A DNA stretch of 64,000 bases, taken from NCBI RefSeq assembly GCF_025146565.1, contig NZ_CP102258.1, forward strand, positions 2,946,001 to 3,010,000, read 5' to 3'. Made by a program: the position numbers and the translations under genes. Source of the DNA: Bacteroides eggerthii (GTDB taxonomy: Bacteria > Bacteroidota > Bacteroidia > Bacteroidales > Bacteroidaceae). The notes beneath the pieces are model-generated. The model searched no databases and was not told where the DNA came from. It saw nothing but the letters and a program-made list of their open reading frames with translations. Position 1 is the stretch's first letter, and each line of letters starts with the position of its first letter. This document shows positions 54,379 through 61,903 of this stretch, one piece after another.

Positions 54379-54632
54379 TGTCCCCATTGTGCAAAAAAAG
54401 CATTCACTTCTGCCTTTGTAGCATTACCTCCCGATTCCGACAACCGAAGTTCTTCCGCAAACTCTTCATCAGAATAGATACCAGGCATTTCATCTGCATG
54501 CAGCAGTACCAAACATTCCTGCAACTTCCTTTCATCAGTAGTGGTATCAAGAGAAGCTATTATCCTATTCTTCAAGCTTTGGAGATAAGGAGCATTATAT
54601 GCTACTGCTGGTTCGGATACTTTCATTTTCAT
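54375..54632 (-). CDS. Antitoxin-like protein of a decayed toxin-antitoxin pair
   Basis: An 85-residue protein (MKMKVSEPAVAYNAPYLQ, then DEMPGIYSDEEFAEELRLSES and a tail TKAEVNAFFAQWGH). The acidic, helix-rich make-up, the size and its position directly before a ParE/RelE-like remnant suggest an antitoxin. No DNA-binding motif is obvious. The stop codon overlaps the presumed toxin start. It reads in the same direction as the operon but has no role in sugar synthesis; it splits rfbF from rfbG and was probably inserted later. Confidence 0.7.
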   Translation of the reverse strand: MKMKVSEPAVAYNAPYLQSLKNRIIASLDTTTDERKLQECLVLLHADEMPGIYSDEEFAEELRLSESGGNATKAEVNAFFAQWGH

Positions 54633-54717
54633 GGCAACATGCCTTTATTTATTATTAGACAAATAACGGTATTTTATCCGACACTAACAAATATTTCAAA
54701 TAGTATTGTTCAATTTG

Positions 54718-55497
54718 TCACCAGACTTTCCAAGGAGCATGATTTCTATCCCACATCTCATTCAACTCCGTATTATCACGAAGTGTATCCATAGGTTTCC
54801 AAAATCCCGTATGACGATAAGCATGCATCTTACCATCGCCGGCTATACGTTCCAAAGGAGTACGTTCAAATATAGCCGTATCGTCATTCTCTGGAATATA
54901 ATCGAACACCTCAGGCTCACAAACAAAATAACCTGCATTAATCCAATTACGGTCGCCATCAGGTTTTTCTTGAAAAGAAAGTACCTTGTCAGTACTCAGG
55001 TCTATCTGCAAAGCACCAAATTTACCTCCCGGTTTATATGCTGTCAATGAGAGAATAGCCCCCGATGTTTCATGTACGGCAATAGTATCAGTAATATTCA
55101 AATCTGCAACTCCGTCTCCATATGTCAGCAAAAAACGTTCGTTACCAATGTATTTCTGAACCCGTTTAATGCGTCCGCCAGTTTGAGTATTCAAACCTGT
55201 ATCCACCATGGTTACTTTCCAGTTCTCCGAATGGTTGTCAAGAATTGTAGTGGTATTATTAGACAAATCCACAGTCATATCACTATTATGCCGGAAATAA
55301 TTGGCAAAGTATTCTTTAATGACATACTGTTTGTACCCGCAACAGATTACAAATTCATTGATTCCATAATGACTATATGTCTTCATTATATGCCAAAGGA
55401 TAGGTTTCCCACCTATTTCAACCATAGGTTTAGGAATAAGGTTGGTGGCTTCACTCAGACGTGTACCGAGCCCACCAGCAAGTATTACTGCTTTCAT
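54718..55497 (-). CDS. rfbF: Glucose-1-phosphate cytidylyltransferase
   Basis: It makes CDP-glucose from CTP and glucose-1-phosphate, the first step to CDP-dideoxyhexoses. The 259-residue product has MKAVILAGGLGTRLSEAT (nucleotide loop), KPMVEIGGKPILWHIMKTY, FVICCGYKQYVIKEYF, LTYGDGVADLNI, and WINAGYFVCEPEVFDYI, followed by TPLERIAGDGKMHAYRH. All are typical of RfbF/DdhA, and the length is normal. It overlaps rfbH by 4 bp. Confidence 0.96.
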   Translation of the reverse strand: MKAVILAGGLGTRLSEATNLIPKPMVEIGGKPILWHIMKTYSHYGINEFVICCGYKQYVIKEYFANYFRHNSDMTVDLSNNTTTILDNHSENWKVTMVDTGLNTQTGGRIKRVQKYIGNERFLLTYGDGVADLNITDTIAVHETSGAILSLTAYKPGGKFGALQIDLSTDKVLSFQEKPDGDRNWINAGYFVCEPEVFDYIPENDDTAIFERTPLERIAGDGKMHAYRHTGFWKPMDTLRDNTELNEMWDRNHAPWKVW

Positions 55498-56828
55498 TTC
55501 ACAAACTCCTTGATAGTGGTTATCATATAATCAAGCATCTCATGAGTCATACCCGGATAGACACCTATCCAAAGTGTGTTGTTCATGATAAAGTCTGTAC
55601 CGTCCAACTTACCGACGACACGAAATCCCTCACCCGAACGACGCATCTCGTCAAAAGCCGGATGCTTCAACAAATTACCGGCAAAGAGATTGCGGGTCTG
55701 TATCTTCTTGCTTTCCAGATATTGGGAGAACTCGTTGCGAGTGAATCCCGCATCCGCTTTCACCGAAATCAGAAAGCCGAACCAGCTTGGATTTGAGTTC
55801 TTCTGCGCTTCAGGAAGTATCAAACCTTGAGTACCTTCAAGTCCTTGTTTCAAATAAGAAAAATTCTTGCGGCGTGCTTCAACAATTCCATCCAGTTTAT
55901 CCAATTGCGCACAACCGATGGCAGCCTGCATATCAGTCACTTTCAAATTATAACCGAAATGGGAATAGACATATTTATGATCGTAACCCAAAGGGAGCTC
56001 ACCGAATTGTCTGGTAAAACGACAACCGCAAGTATTGTCCACACCGCCTACACACCAACAGTCACGTCCCCAATCTCGGAATGAATTCACAATCTTATGC
56101 AATTGGGGATTGTTTGTATAAACAGCACCACCTTCTCCCATAGTCATGTGGTGGGGAGGATAAAAACTACTCGTACCTATATCTCCAATTGTACCTGTCT
56201 TCTTTTCCTCACCATTAATTATATAAGTTGAACCTAAAGCGTCACAGTTATCCTCTACCAGCCAAAGATTATACTTGTCACAAAAGGACTTTACAGCCTC
56301 CAGATTAAAAGGATTACCTAATGAATGTGCAATCATAACAGCTTTTGTCCTGGCAGAGTATGCAGCCTCCAATTGTGTCACATCAATATTATATTCAGGA
56401 ACAGTGACATCTACAAACACTGGAACAGCCCCATACTGAATACAGGGAGTTACAGTGGTAGGAAAACCGCAAGCTACTGTAATCACTTCATCACCACGCT
56501 TGACTTGGCGTTCCCCCAATAAGGGTGAAGTTAGCGCTGAAAAAGCTAACAGATTTGCTGAAGAACCGGAATTTGTCAAAGAACAATACCTTACTCCCAA
56601 CCATTCTGCAAAGCCTTTCTCAAATTTACGTGCCCATGGCCCGGCAGTTAACCAAAAATCAAGGGAAGAGTCAACCAAATTAACAAGTTCATTCTCATCA
56701 AAATAACGCCCTCCATAATTCACAAAAGTCTTACCGGGTTCAAAAGATTTTTCTTGTCCATGAACTTCTGCATAATATTCTTTGGCCAAAGCCAAGATTT
56801 GCTGTTTAAGTTCGTCTTTTCTATTCAT
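55494..56828 (-). CDS. rfbH: CDP-4-keto-6-deoxyglucose 3-dehydrase (E1)
   Basis: A PMP- and [2Fe-2S]-dependent dehydrase that removes the C3 hydroxyl, giving the 3,6-dideoxy sugar. The 444-residue product has the aminotransferase fold, but the Schiff-base lysine is replaced by histidine in FYPPHHMTMGEGG, the hallmark of E1/RfbH/DdhC. Its iron-sulfur cysteines are seen in CWCVGGVDNTCGC near 245-257. It normally needs a separate reductase (RfbI/DdhD), which I do not find in this window. Confidence 0.95.
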   Translation of the reverse strand: MNRKDELKQQILALAKEYYAEVHGQEKSFEPGKTFVNYGGRYFDENELVNLVDSSLDFWLTAGPWARKFEKGFAEWLGVRYCSLTNSGSSANLLAFSALTSPLLGERQVKRGDEVITVACGFPTTVTPCIQYGAVPVFVDVTVPEYNIDVTQLEAAYSARTKAVMIAHSLGNPFNLEAVKSFCDKYNLWLVEDNCDALGSTYIINGEEKKTGTIGDIGTSSFYPPHHMTMGEGGAVYTNNPQLHKIVNSFRDWGRDCWCVGGVDNTCGCRFTRQFGELPLGYDHKYVYSHFGYNLKVTDMQAAIGCAQLDKLDGIVEARRKNFSYLKQGLEGTQGLILPEAQKNSNPSWFGFLISVKADAGFTRNEFSQYLESKKIQTRNLFAGNLLKHPAFDEMRRSGEGFRVVGKLDGTDFIMNNTLWIGVYPGMTHEMLDYMITTIKEFVK

Positions 56829-56840
56829 AAATACAACTTT

Positions 56841-57947
56841 TTATTTCTTATCTCTCAAATAATCCCACCACAGATTCAGCCCTATCCAAATCACGATATC
56901 AGCCACCAGCAGCACCGTATTATTTACATCAGGTACTAACAGAATATTGGCCGCACTAAAAGAACAAGACATGAAAAGCAAACTCAGCATTGCCTTTCTC
57001 GGCGACAACCCTATCGCCAGTAATTTATGGTGGATATGATTCTTATCCGGTTCAAAAGGGCTATGTCCCTCACGAATACGGACCAAAACAACACGTACCA
57101 CATCGAACGCCGGAATAATCATAGTGCTGAAAGCTATGATAAAAGCTCCTTCGGTATACGGCATTATATCCGCATTGTGCTGACTGTACTTTATGGCAAG
57201 GAAGCTAAGCGTATAACCTAAAGTAAGGCTGCCCGTATCTCCCATAAAAATCTTACGGGCACGCTCCACACTGCCAAATACGTTGTAATAAAAAAACGGG
57301 ACAAGCACACCGAAAGTGCCTGCAGCGAGCATGGCATAACTCCAAAGTCCTTTCTCTATAAAAAGAAAAGTGAAAATCAATAATGCCACGCTGCTTAAAC
57401 CGGAAGCAAGACCATCAATTCCGTCTATCAGATTAATGGCGTTGGTGATGAAAACTACTGTCAGTATGGTGAAAGGTATACCTACATAGACCGAAAGTTC
57501 ATGTATACCGAATAAACCATACAAATCGTTTATCCAAAGTCCTGACAAAGGAAAAAGGCAGGCACAGAAGATTTGAATAACGAACTTCTGACGATAACGG
57601 ACGCCAACAAGATCATCAGCAATACCTGTCAGATAAAGTAAAGTCATACCGCAGGCAAATAACAATAACTCCGGTAACAGATAGCTTGCATAAAGTGTTG
57701 AAACACTGTCACCTCCTAACAAACGGAAAGTATAAACAAGACAGAAAGCAAATAAGGTGGTGGGGAAAAAAGACACGCCACCTAAACGCGGAATAGCTCT
57801 CTTATGTACCTTGCGATCATCCGGAATGTCAAAAAGTTTCTTGCGCAGGGATATCAATAAAATACGCGGTATCAGGATACGGGCGATAACTGCCGATATC
57901 AGAAATATCAGAATTATAAAAATGAAGTTCACTACAATAAATGTCAA
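56841..57947 (-). CDS. WecA/TagO-type undecaprenyl-phosphate sugar-1-phosphate transferase
   Basis: The polyprenyl-phosphate transferase that starts repeat-unit synthesis in the inner membrane. The 368-residue product has about 11 helices, with YLTGIADDLVGVRYRQK (DD motif), NAINLIDGIDGLASGLS (the third aspartate motif) and KIFMGDTGSLTLGY, and near the C-terminus DKNHIHHKLLAIGLS with the HIHH carbohydrate-recognition motif. The start appears to be TTG at 57947, with GTG five codons later as an alternative. It is the first enzyme gene after upxZ; in many Bacteroides loci the initiating enzyme is last. Confidence 0.92.
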   Translation of the reverse strand: MTFIVVNFIFIILIFLISAVIARILIPRILLISLRKKLFDIPDDRKVHKRAIPRLGGVSFFPTTLFAFCLVYTFRLLGGDSVSTLYASYLLPELLLFACGMTLLYLTGIADDLVGVRYRQKFVIQIFCACLFPLSGLWINDLYGLFGIHELSVYVGIPFTILTVVFITNAINLIDGIDGLASGLSSVALLIFTFLFIEKGLWSYAMLAAGTFGVLVPFFYYNVFGSVERARKIFMGDTGSLTLGYTLSFLAIKYSQHNADIMPYTEGAFIIAFSTMIIPAFDVVRVVLVRIREGHSPFEPDKNHIHHKLLAIGLSPRKAMLSLLFMSCSFSAANILLVPDVNNTVLLVADIVIWIGLNLWWDYLRDKK

Positions 57948-57953
57948 ACAGAA

Positions 57954-58430
57954 TTAATCTATAACCTCAAAAGGATATTGATTCTCTTCTAAATTTCTTA
58001 ACTCACCGATTATTTCAGTTTGTTCGGAAGTCAATGAAGATATATCCCAAGTATCAATAATGGAATGAGCTTCTTTGGCTAATTCTTCCTCATAAACCTC
58101 ACCATAGCAGCAGGTAAGCAGGCGAACTTTCAGAAGCGAAACAGGAAGTCTATCAAGAACATTCCAACAACGGTCGAGAAGATGCTGGATATATTGTTGT
58201 TTGCGGCCATTATCATAAAAAGTAGCATTTAGGGCTACTAAAATAGAAAGGCAAAGCCTGGCTTCTTCTTCCGGAGTGTCACCTTCCGGAGCGCTATACA
58301 GTCTAAGAGCTTGTTCATAAACTTCGCGATTCAAACGGGCGAAGTGGCCGCTGTAAATGGGACTATCGTCCATGCCCAAGTTCAGAAGTTCATGGGCAAG
58401 AGTGTACAAAGATGAAACGTGATCGTTCAT
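57954..58430 (-). CDS. upxZ: UpxZ family inhibitor of non-cognate antitermination
   Basis: In B. fragilis UpxZ proteins block the UpxY of other capsule loci, so that one locus dominates. This 158-residue, mostly helical acidic protein reads LYTLAHELLNLGMDDSPIYSGHFARLNREVY, split by low-conservation parts, followed by EEEARLCLSILVALNATFY and LLDRCWNVLDRLPVSLLKVRLL. These segments, size and position 36 bp after upxY match the family. It lies 6 bp before the transferase gene. Confidence 0.9.
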   Translation of the reverse strand: MNDHVSSLYTLAHELLNLGMDDSPIYSGHFARLNREVYEQALRLYSAPEGDTPEEEARLCLSILVALNATFYDNGRKQQYIQHLLDRCWNVLDRLPVSLLKVRLLTCCYGEVYEEELAKEAHSIIDTWDISSLTSEQTEIIGELRNLEENQYPFEVID

Positions 58431-58466
58431 TTTTCTAAGATATAGAAGTTATTGATTTACAAATAT

Positions 58467-59066
58467 TCAGATATTTTCTATCGGTTCTATCAGTGAGGAA
58501 TGGATGAATGTAGTAGCAACTGCCATAACACCTTCTATATTCACCACTACACGACGGTCGTGACGGAGACGCACAAACTCGCCAACAGCTCCTTCAAAAA
58601 CTCCGCCTGTGATGCGTACTTTAGTACCTTTCACTAACTTCAGTTCTTCCGGTTCCACATAAATAACAGCCTCATCGTACGTGCCCGCAACTAATATGAA
58701 ACTGCGCATCTGTGCATCCGGAATAATGACAGGCTGACGAGTTTCCCGATTCATAATATAACGGACAGGAATATTCAGAGCATAATTATTTTTAATTTCG
58801 TCAATACATGCACGCGTGGAACGGATAAAGACTAAATTGTGTATGGCAGGGACAAGCTTGCGAACACGACGTTCGTTTCTCATGATATATTCATAATGCA
58901 TGGGAATGAAATTCTCTATATCCGCCTTATCCAAATAGTCTTTGAGAGACAATTCACGACTGTAAGTTACGCGGACAACATACCAATGTAATTGGCAATC
59001 TCTCTTTAATTGACAATTAGAAATATACTGCGATTCAGATTGAATATTTTCTGATGAACGTGGCAT
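58467..59066 (-). CDS. upxY: UpxY-type transcription antiterminator (NusG paralogue)
   Basis: UpxY lets RNA polymerase read through the long leader of its own capsule operon. The 199-residue product (from the ATG at 59066; a TTG two codons upstream is possible) has an NGN domain (HWYVVRVTYSRELSLKDYL to about 130) and a C-terminal KOW domain (LVKGTKVRITGGVFEGAVGEF near 145-165). It is the first gene of the operon, 260 nt from the predicted start of transcription, which fits an antitermination leader. Confidence 0.93.
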   Translation of the reverse strand: MPRSSENIQSESQYISNCQLKRDCQLHWYVVRVTYSRELSLKDYLDKADIENFIPMHYEYIMRNERRVRKLVPAIHNLVFIRSTRACIDEIKNNYALNIPVRYIMNRETRQPVIIPDAQMRSFILVAGTYDEAVIYVEPEELKLVKGTKVRITGGVFEGAVGEFVRLRHDRRVVVNIEGVMAVATTFIHSSLIEPIENI

Positions 59067-59309
59067 TACCAAGTAATAATCGTAAGGTTTCGGATAAAAT
59101 AAAGTCGTGTGAAAAGGATATTCTTTGGGGACACCGGAGTAACAAAGTACCTTCCGATCAATTCATGTAATGCAATTATTTCCAATAGTTTAGTCTGCAT
59201 CCATATTATCCCAAAATTCCCCACTATCACAGAAAGAGAATGTTGAAACAGTTATGTGATCAATAAGCTCTTTTAAGGAGCTGAAAACTAATAATTTAAA
59301 AACAAATAT
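59067..59309 (-). promoter_or_regulatory. Leader region of the polysaccharide operon
   Basis: About 240 transcribed, untranslated bases precede upxY. One compact hairpin is visible, agctc with gagct around a 7-nt loop (59266-59282). UpxY-type factors act on such leaders; which element is recognised cannot be seen here. Confidence 0.55.
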
Positions 59310-59540
59310 GTGTTTTTAGACGTTCGTTTAATAAACGCAAAGATATGGTAGTTTTTTGTATTGGCAAAATGTTTGATAGGAAATCTTTGGATTTTATAGC
59401 TAGCATATAAGTTAAATGCCTGTTTATTAGATAATAATCATTTGTAATTATATCAGTCAACTTTTGCGTTTTTTCATATATTTCCACTTTATATCGTTTG
59501 CTTCTGAAAGGTGTTTATTAAACGAACGTTTAAAAAACAC
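59310..59540. other. Invertible promoter segment flanked by inverted repeats
   Basis: Inverted repeats of about 29-30 bp lie at 59310-59338 and 59511-59540. They share a perfect 17-bp core acgttcgtttaataaac (59320-59336) and its complement (59513-59529), with near matches on both sides. The core contains AGACGTTCGT on the left and AAACGTTCGT on the right, agreeing with the ARACGTWCGT consensus I recall for Mpi-inverted capsule promoters of B. fragilis. The segment between (about 172 bp) carries a promoter at its upxY end. No invertase gene is in this window. Confidence 0.88.
59338..59367 (-). promoter_or_regulatory. Capsule promoter, currently in the ON orientation
   Basis: On the leftward strand, TTG (59365-59367) and TATCTTTG (59338-59345) are 19 nt apart, a full Bacteroides promoter. 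It lies just inside the left repeat and points toward upxY. Inversion of the segment would turn it toward lipB and silence the operon. Confidence 0.87.
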
Positions 59541-59607
59541 TTCTCAAGCCTATCTTCCCCCTATTTTTCAATATTAGCAAAGTAGAATCAAAAAAGCCCG
59601 CAATGAA

Positions 59608-59704
59608 GTTAACATCATTGACTATAATAAGTTAACATCATGCAAACAGCAAGTTAACTTATTACAATACAAGAAGTTAACATCATTACAAAGAAGATGT
59701 TAAC
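59608..59704. repeat. 22/23-bp-phased palindrome array D (5 units)
   Basis: Five units with core gttaac start at 59608, 59631, 59653, 59676 and 59699 (steps 23, 22, 23, 23). The fuller unit is aagttaacatcatt; unit 3 continues into cttatt and unit 5 begins gatgttaac, which keeps inverted symmetry. It lies 3' of lipB and outside the invertible segment, upstream of the polysaccharide promoter. Confidence 0.88.
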
Positions 59705-59731
59705 TAACTATATTTTCATTGATTACATATC

Positions 59732-60388
59732 TTAAAGCAGTTCTTTCAATTCATTGCAAAGCCGTTTCTTTACCTCTTCTATCGGCACTTCCTTTCCCAA
59801 CTCTTTTTGAAGCGAAGTTACCCCTTTATCTATAAATCCGCAAGGATTGATATAGCTGAAATAGCATAAATCGGTATTAACATTGAGGGCCAGGCCATGC
59901 ATTGTGACATAATGGCTACTACGCACACCGATAGCACAGATTTTACGGGCACGTGGAGAGTTTCCATCCAACCATACACCGGTAGCTTTCTCCACACGAC
60001 CGGCAGTTATCCCATAAGAAGCACAGACACGTATCACCGCTTCTTCCAGCAAGTGCACATACTCTTTCAAACCCAAAGAAAACTCTTCTAAATTCAGGAT
60101 AGGATAACAAACAAGCTGTCCCGGCCCATGATAAGTAATATCACCTCCCCGGTCTATATGATACAACGAAGCTCCTACTGCACTAAGTTGTTCTTCACTC
60201 AGCAGCATATTGCCTTCCTTGCCACTGCGCCCCAGCGTATATACATGCGGATGCTCACAGAGTATAATATGATTTACATACTCCTCTCCCACTTGTTTGG
60301 CATGCACAAGCGCATCAAAACAAGCCGTCTGTCTGTCCCATGCCTCAGCATAGGGAACGTTTCTCCAATCAGATATTTCCAGTCTCAT
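59732..60388 (-). CDS. lipB: Octanoyl-[acyl-carrier-protein]:protein octanoyltransferase
   Basis: LipB moves octanoate from ACP to lipoyl domains. The 218-residue product has HPHVYTLGRSGKEGN, RGGDITYHGPGQLVCYP near 80-96, KICAIGVRSSHYVTMHGLALNV with the catalytic lysine near 142, and INPCGFIDKGVTSLQKEL with the acyl-carrying cysteine near 185. The length is normal. lipA is not adjacent. It is leftward with no visible close neighbour; the phased array D lies just after its stop. Confidence 0.95.
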   Translation of the reverse strand: MRLEISDWRNVPYAEAWDRQTACFDALVHAKQVGEEYVNHIILCEHPHVYTLGRSGKEGNMLLSEEQLSAVGASLYHIDRGGDITYHGPGQLVCYPILNLEEFSLGLKEYVHLLEEAVIRVCASYGITAGRVEKATGVWLDGNSPRARKICAIGVRSSHYVTMHGLALNVNTDLCYFSYINPCGFIDKGVTSLQKELGKEVPIEEVKKRLCNELKELL

Positions 60389-60709
60389 AGAGCAAATGTA
60401 CTACATTTATTTCATACTCCGTATATCACCAAATCACATAATTTATGATTAAGGGCTATGTTTGAGCCTCAATTAAACTAATGCAAAAGCACGATATTCC
60501 AAAAAGGGACATCATATTAGTAGTAAATTTCAGCATTTTATATCATTTTGCAACAACAAATTTATATAGAAATATAACACTGAATTTGATTTTTTCATAA
60601 TTTTGCAACTACCAAGGCATAGAGACAAGTCTCATTCTTATTAAAAGCGCATATCACATTTTTGTATTTTAATAACTTTGTGCCTCAGATACTATAAACA
60701 CAAAATAAC
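60389..60709. promoter_or_regulatory. Divergent spacer with a -7 box for the glycerate kinase gene
   Basis: A 320-bp AT-rich spacer between divergent lipB and the glycerate kinase gene. TAACTTTG at 60673-60680 is a good -7 box 30 nt before the ATG; the -33 TTG is not well placed. I see no gene, terminator or phased array in it. Confidence 0.5.
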
Positions 60710-61873
60710 ATGAAAGACATGAAAAAAATTATTGTAGCATCGGATTCATTTAAAGGCTCATTAACTTCAATAGAAGTGGCTAATGCTGTGGAAATAGGAA
60801 TTAAGAACGTTTTTCCACAGTGTAATGTTATCAAAACAAATGTAGCGGACGGTGGCGAAGGAACAGTAGAGGCCATTATTAAATCTTTAGGAGGGGATCT
60901 GTATACAACTGCTGTTACAGACCCTTTAGGAAGACCGATAGAAGCAGAATATGGAGTTGTTAATTTAAACGGTGTAAAAACGGCTGTTATAGAAATGTCT
61001 TCTGCCAGTGGTCTCCCGCTATTGCTTCCTGATGAACAAAATCCCTGGATTACTTCTACATATGGAACCGGTGAAATGATTTTAGATGCATTGAACAGGG
61101 GATGCCGCAAATTCTTGGTTGGAATAGGCGGCAGTGCTACTAATGATGCAGGTACAGGCATGCTCTCTGCATTAGGAGTGAAATTCTTTGATAGCCAAGG
61201 ACAAAGGTTAAAAGGCTGTGGCAAAGATCTTAAATCCATTGCTCAGATAGATATGTCATCTCTTGTGCCCGAAGCACGAAAATCAGAATTCATTGTGGCT
61301 TGCGATGTCAATACTCCTTTTTGCGGGCTTAATGGAGCAGCACATGTTTTTGCTCCCCAAAAAGGAGCAGATCCTCAAATGGTAAAGGCTTTGGATGATG
61401 GCATGTATTCATTTGCTAAAATTATAGCAGAGCAATTCCAAAAAGACATAATACCATTGAGTGGAGCAGGTGCAGCCGGCGGATTAGGTGGTGCTTTTAA
61501 AGCCTTTTTGAATGCCAGACTAACCAAAGGTATTGAAATGGTGCTTGATGCCATTGGGTTTGATTCGATTCTTGAAGGAGCGGACCTGGTCATTACAGGA
61601 GAGGGACGGATAGATTTTCAAACTGCTACGGGCAAAACTGCAGCAGGGATATTGAGACATGCCAAACAAAAAGGGATCCCTACCCTTGCAATAGGTGGAT
61701 CAGTGGAAATATGCCAGGAACTTAAAGAAATGGGCTTTATCGGTATATATTCTATCATAAATACTCCTATAAGTCTTGAAAAAGCCATGCAGAAGGATTC
61801 GGCAACAGCCAACATGCAGTCTACGGTAGAGCAAATCCTAACCACAATAAAATATTATACTGAGAACAAATAA
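60710..61873 (+). CDS. Glycerate kinase (GlxK/GarK family)
   Basis: It phosphorylates D-glycerate with ATP, feeding it into glycolysis. The 387-residue product has IIVASDSFKGSLTSIEVANA at the N-terminus, NVADGGEGTVEAII, GIGGSATNDAGTGMLSALG near 140, ACDVNTPFCGLNGAAHVFAPQKGA, and VITGEGRIDFQTATGKT near 290, all typical of the family. A second ATG three codons downstream (MKKIIVAS) may be the real start. With the permease gene 30 bp downstream it forms a small glycerate uptake operon. Confidence 0.94.
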   Translation: MKDMKKIIVASDSFKGSLTSIEVANAVEIGIKNVFPQCNVIKTNVADGGEGTVEAIIKSLGGDLYTTAVTDPLGRPIEAEYGVVNLNGVKTAVIEMSSASGLPLLLPDEQNPWITSTYGTGEMILDALNRGCRKFLVGIGGSATNDAGTGMLSALGVKFFDSQGQRLKGCGKDLKSIAQIDMSSLVPEARKSEFIVACDVNTPFCGLNGAAHVFAPQKGADPQMVKALDDGMYSFAKIIAEQFQKDIIPLSGAGAAGGLGGAFKAFLNARLTKGIEMVLDAIGFDSILEGADLVITGEGRIDFQTATGKTAAGILRHAKQKGIPTLAIGGSVEICQELKEMGFIGIYSIINTPISLEKAMQKDSATANMQSTVEQILTTIKYYTENK

Positions 61874-61903
61874 GAATAATTTAAACTACTAATAAAATAC
61901 GAT

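Noticed and set aside
54094..54477. 127-codon rightward frame
   Set aside because: It is antisense to the toxin remnant and antitoxin, whose leftward translation shows a family pattern.
59296..59487. 63-codon leftward frame
   Set aside because: It covers the invertible promoter and its repeats, so it is not a gene.
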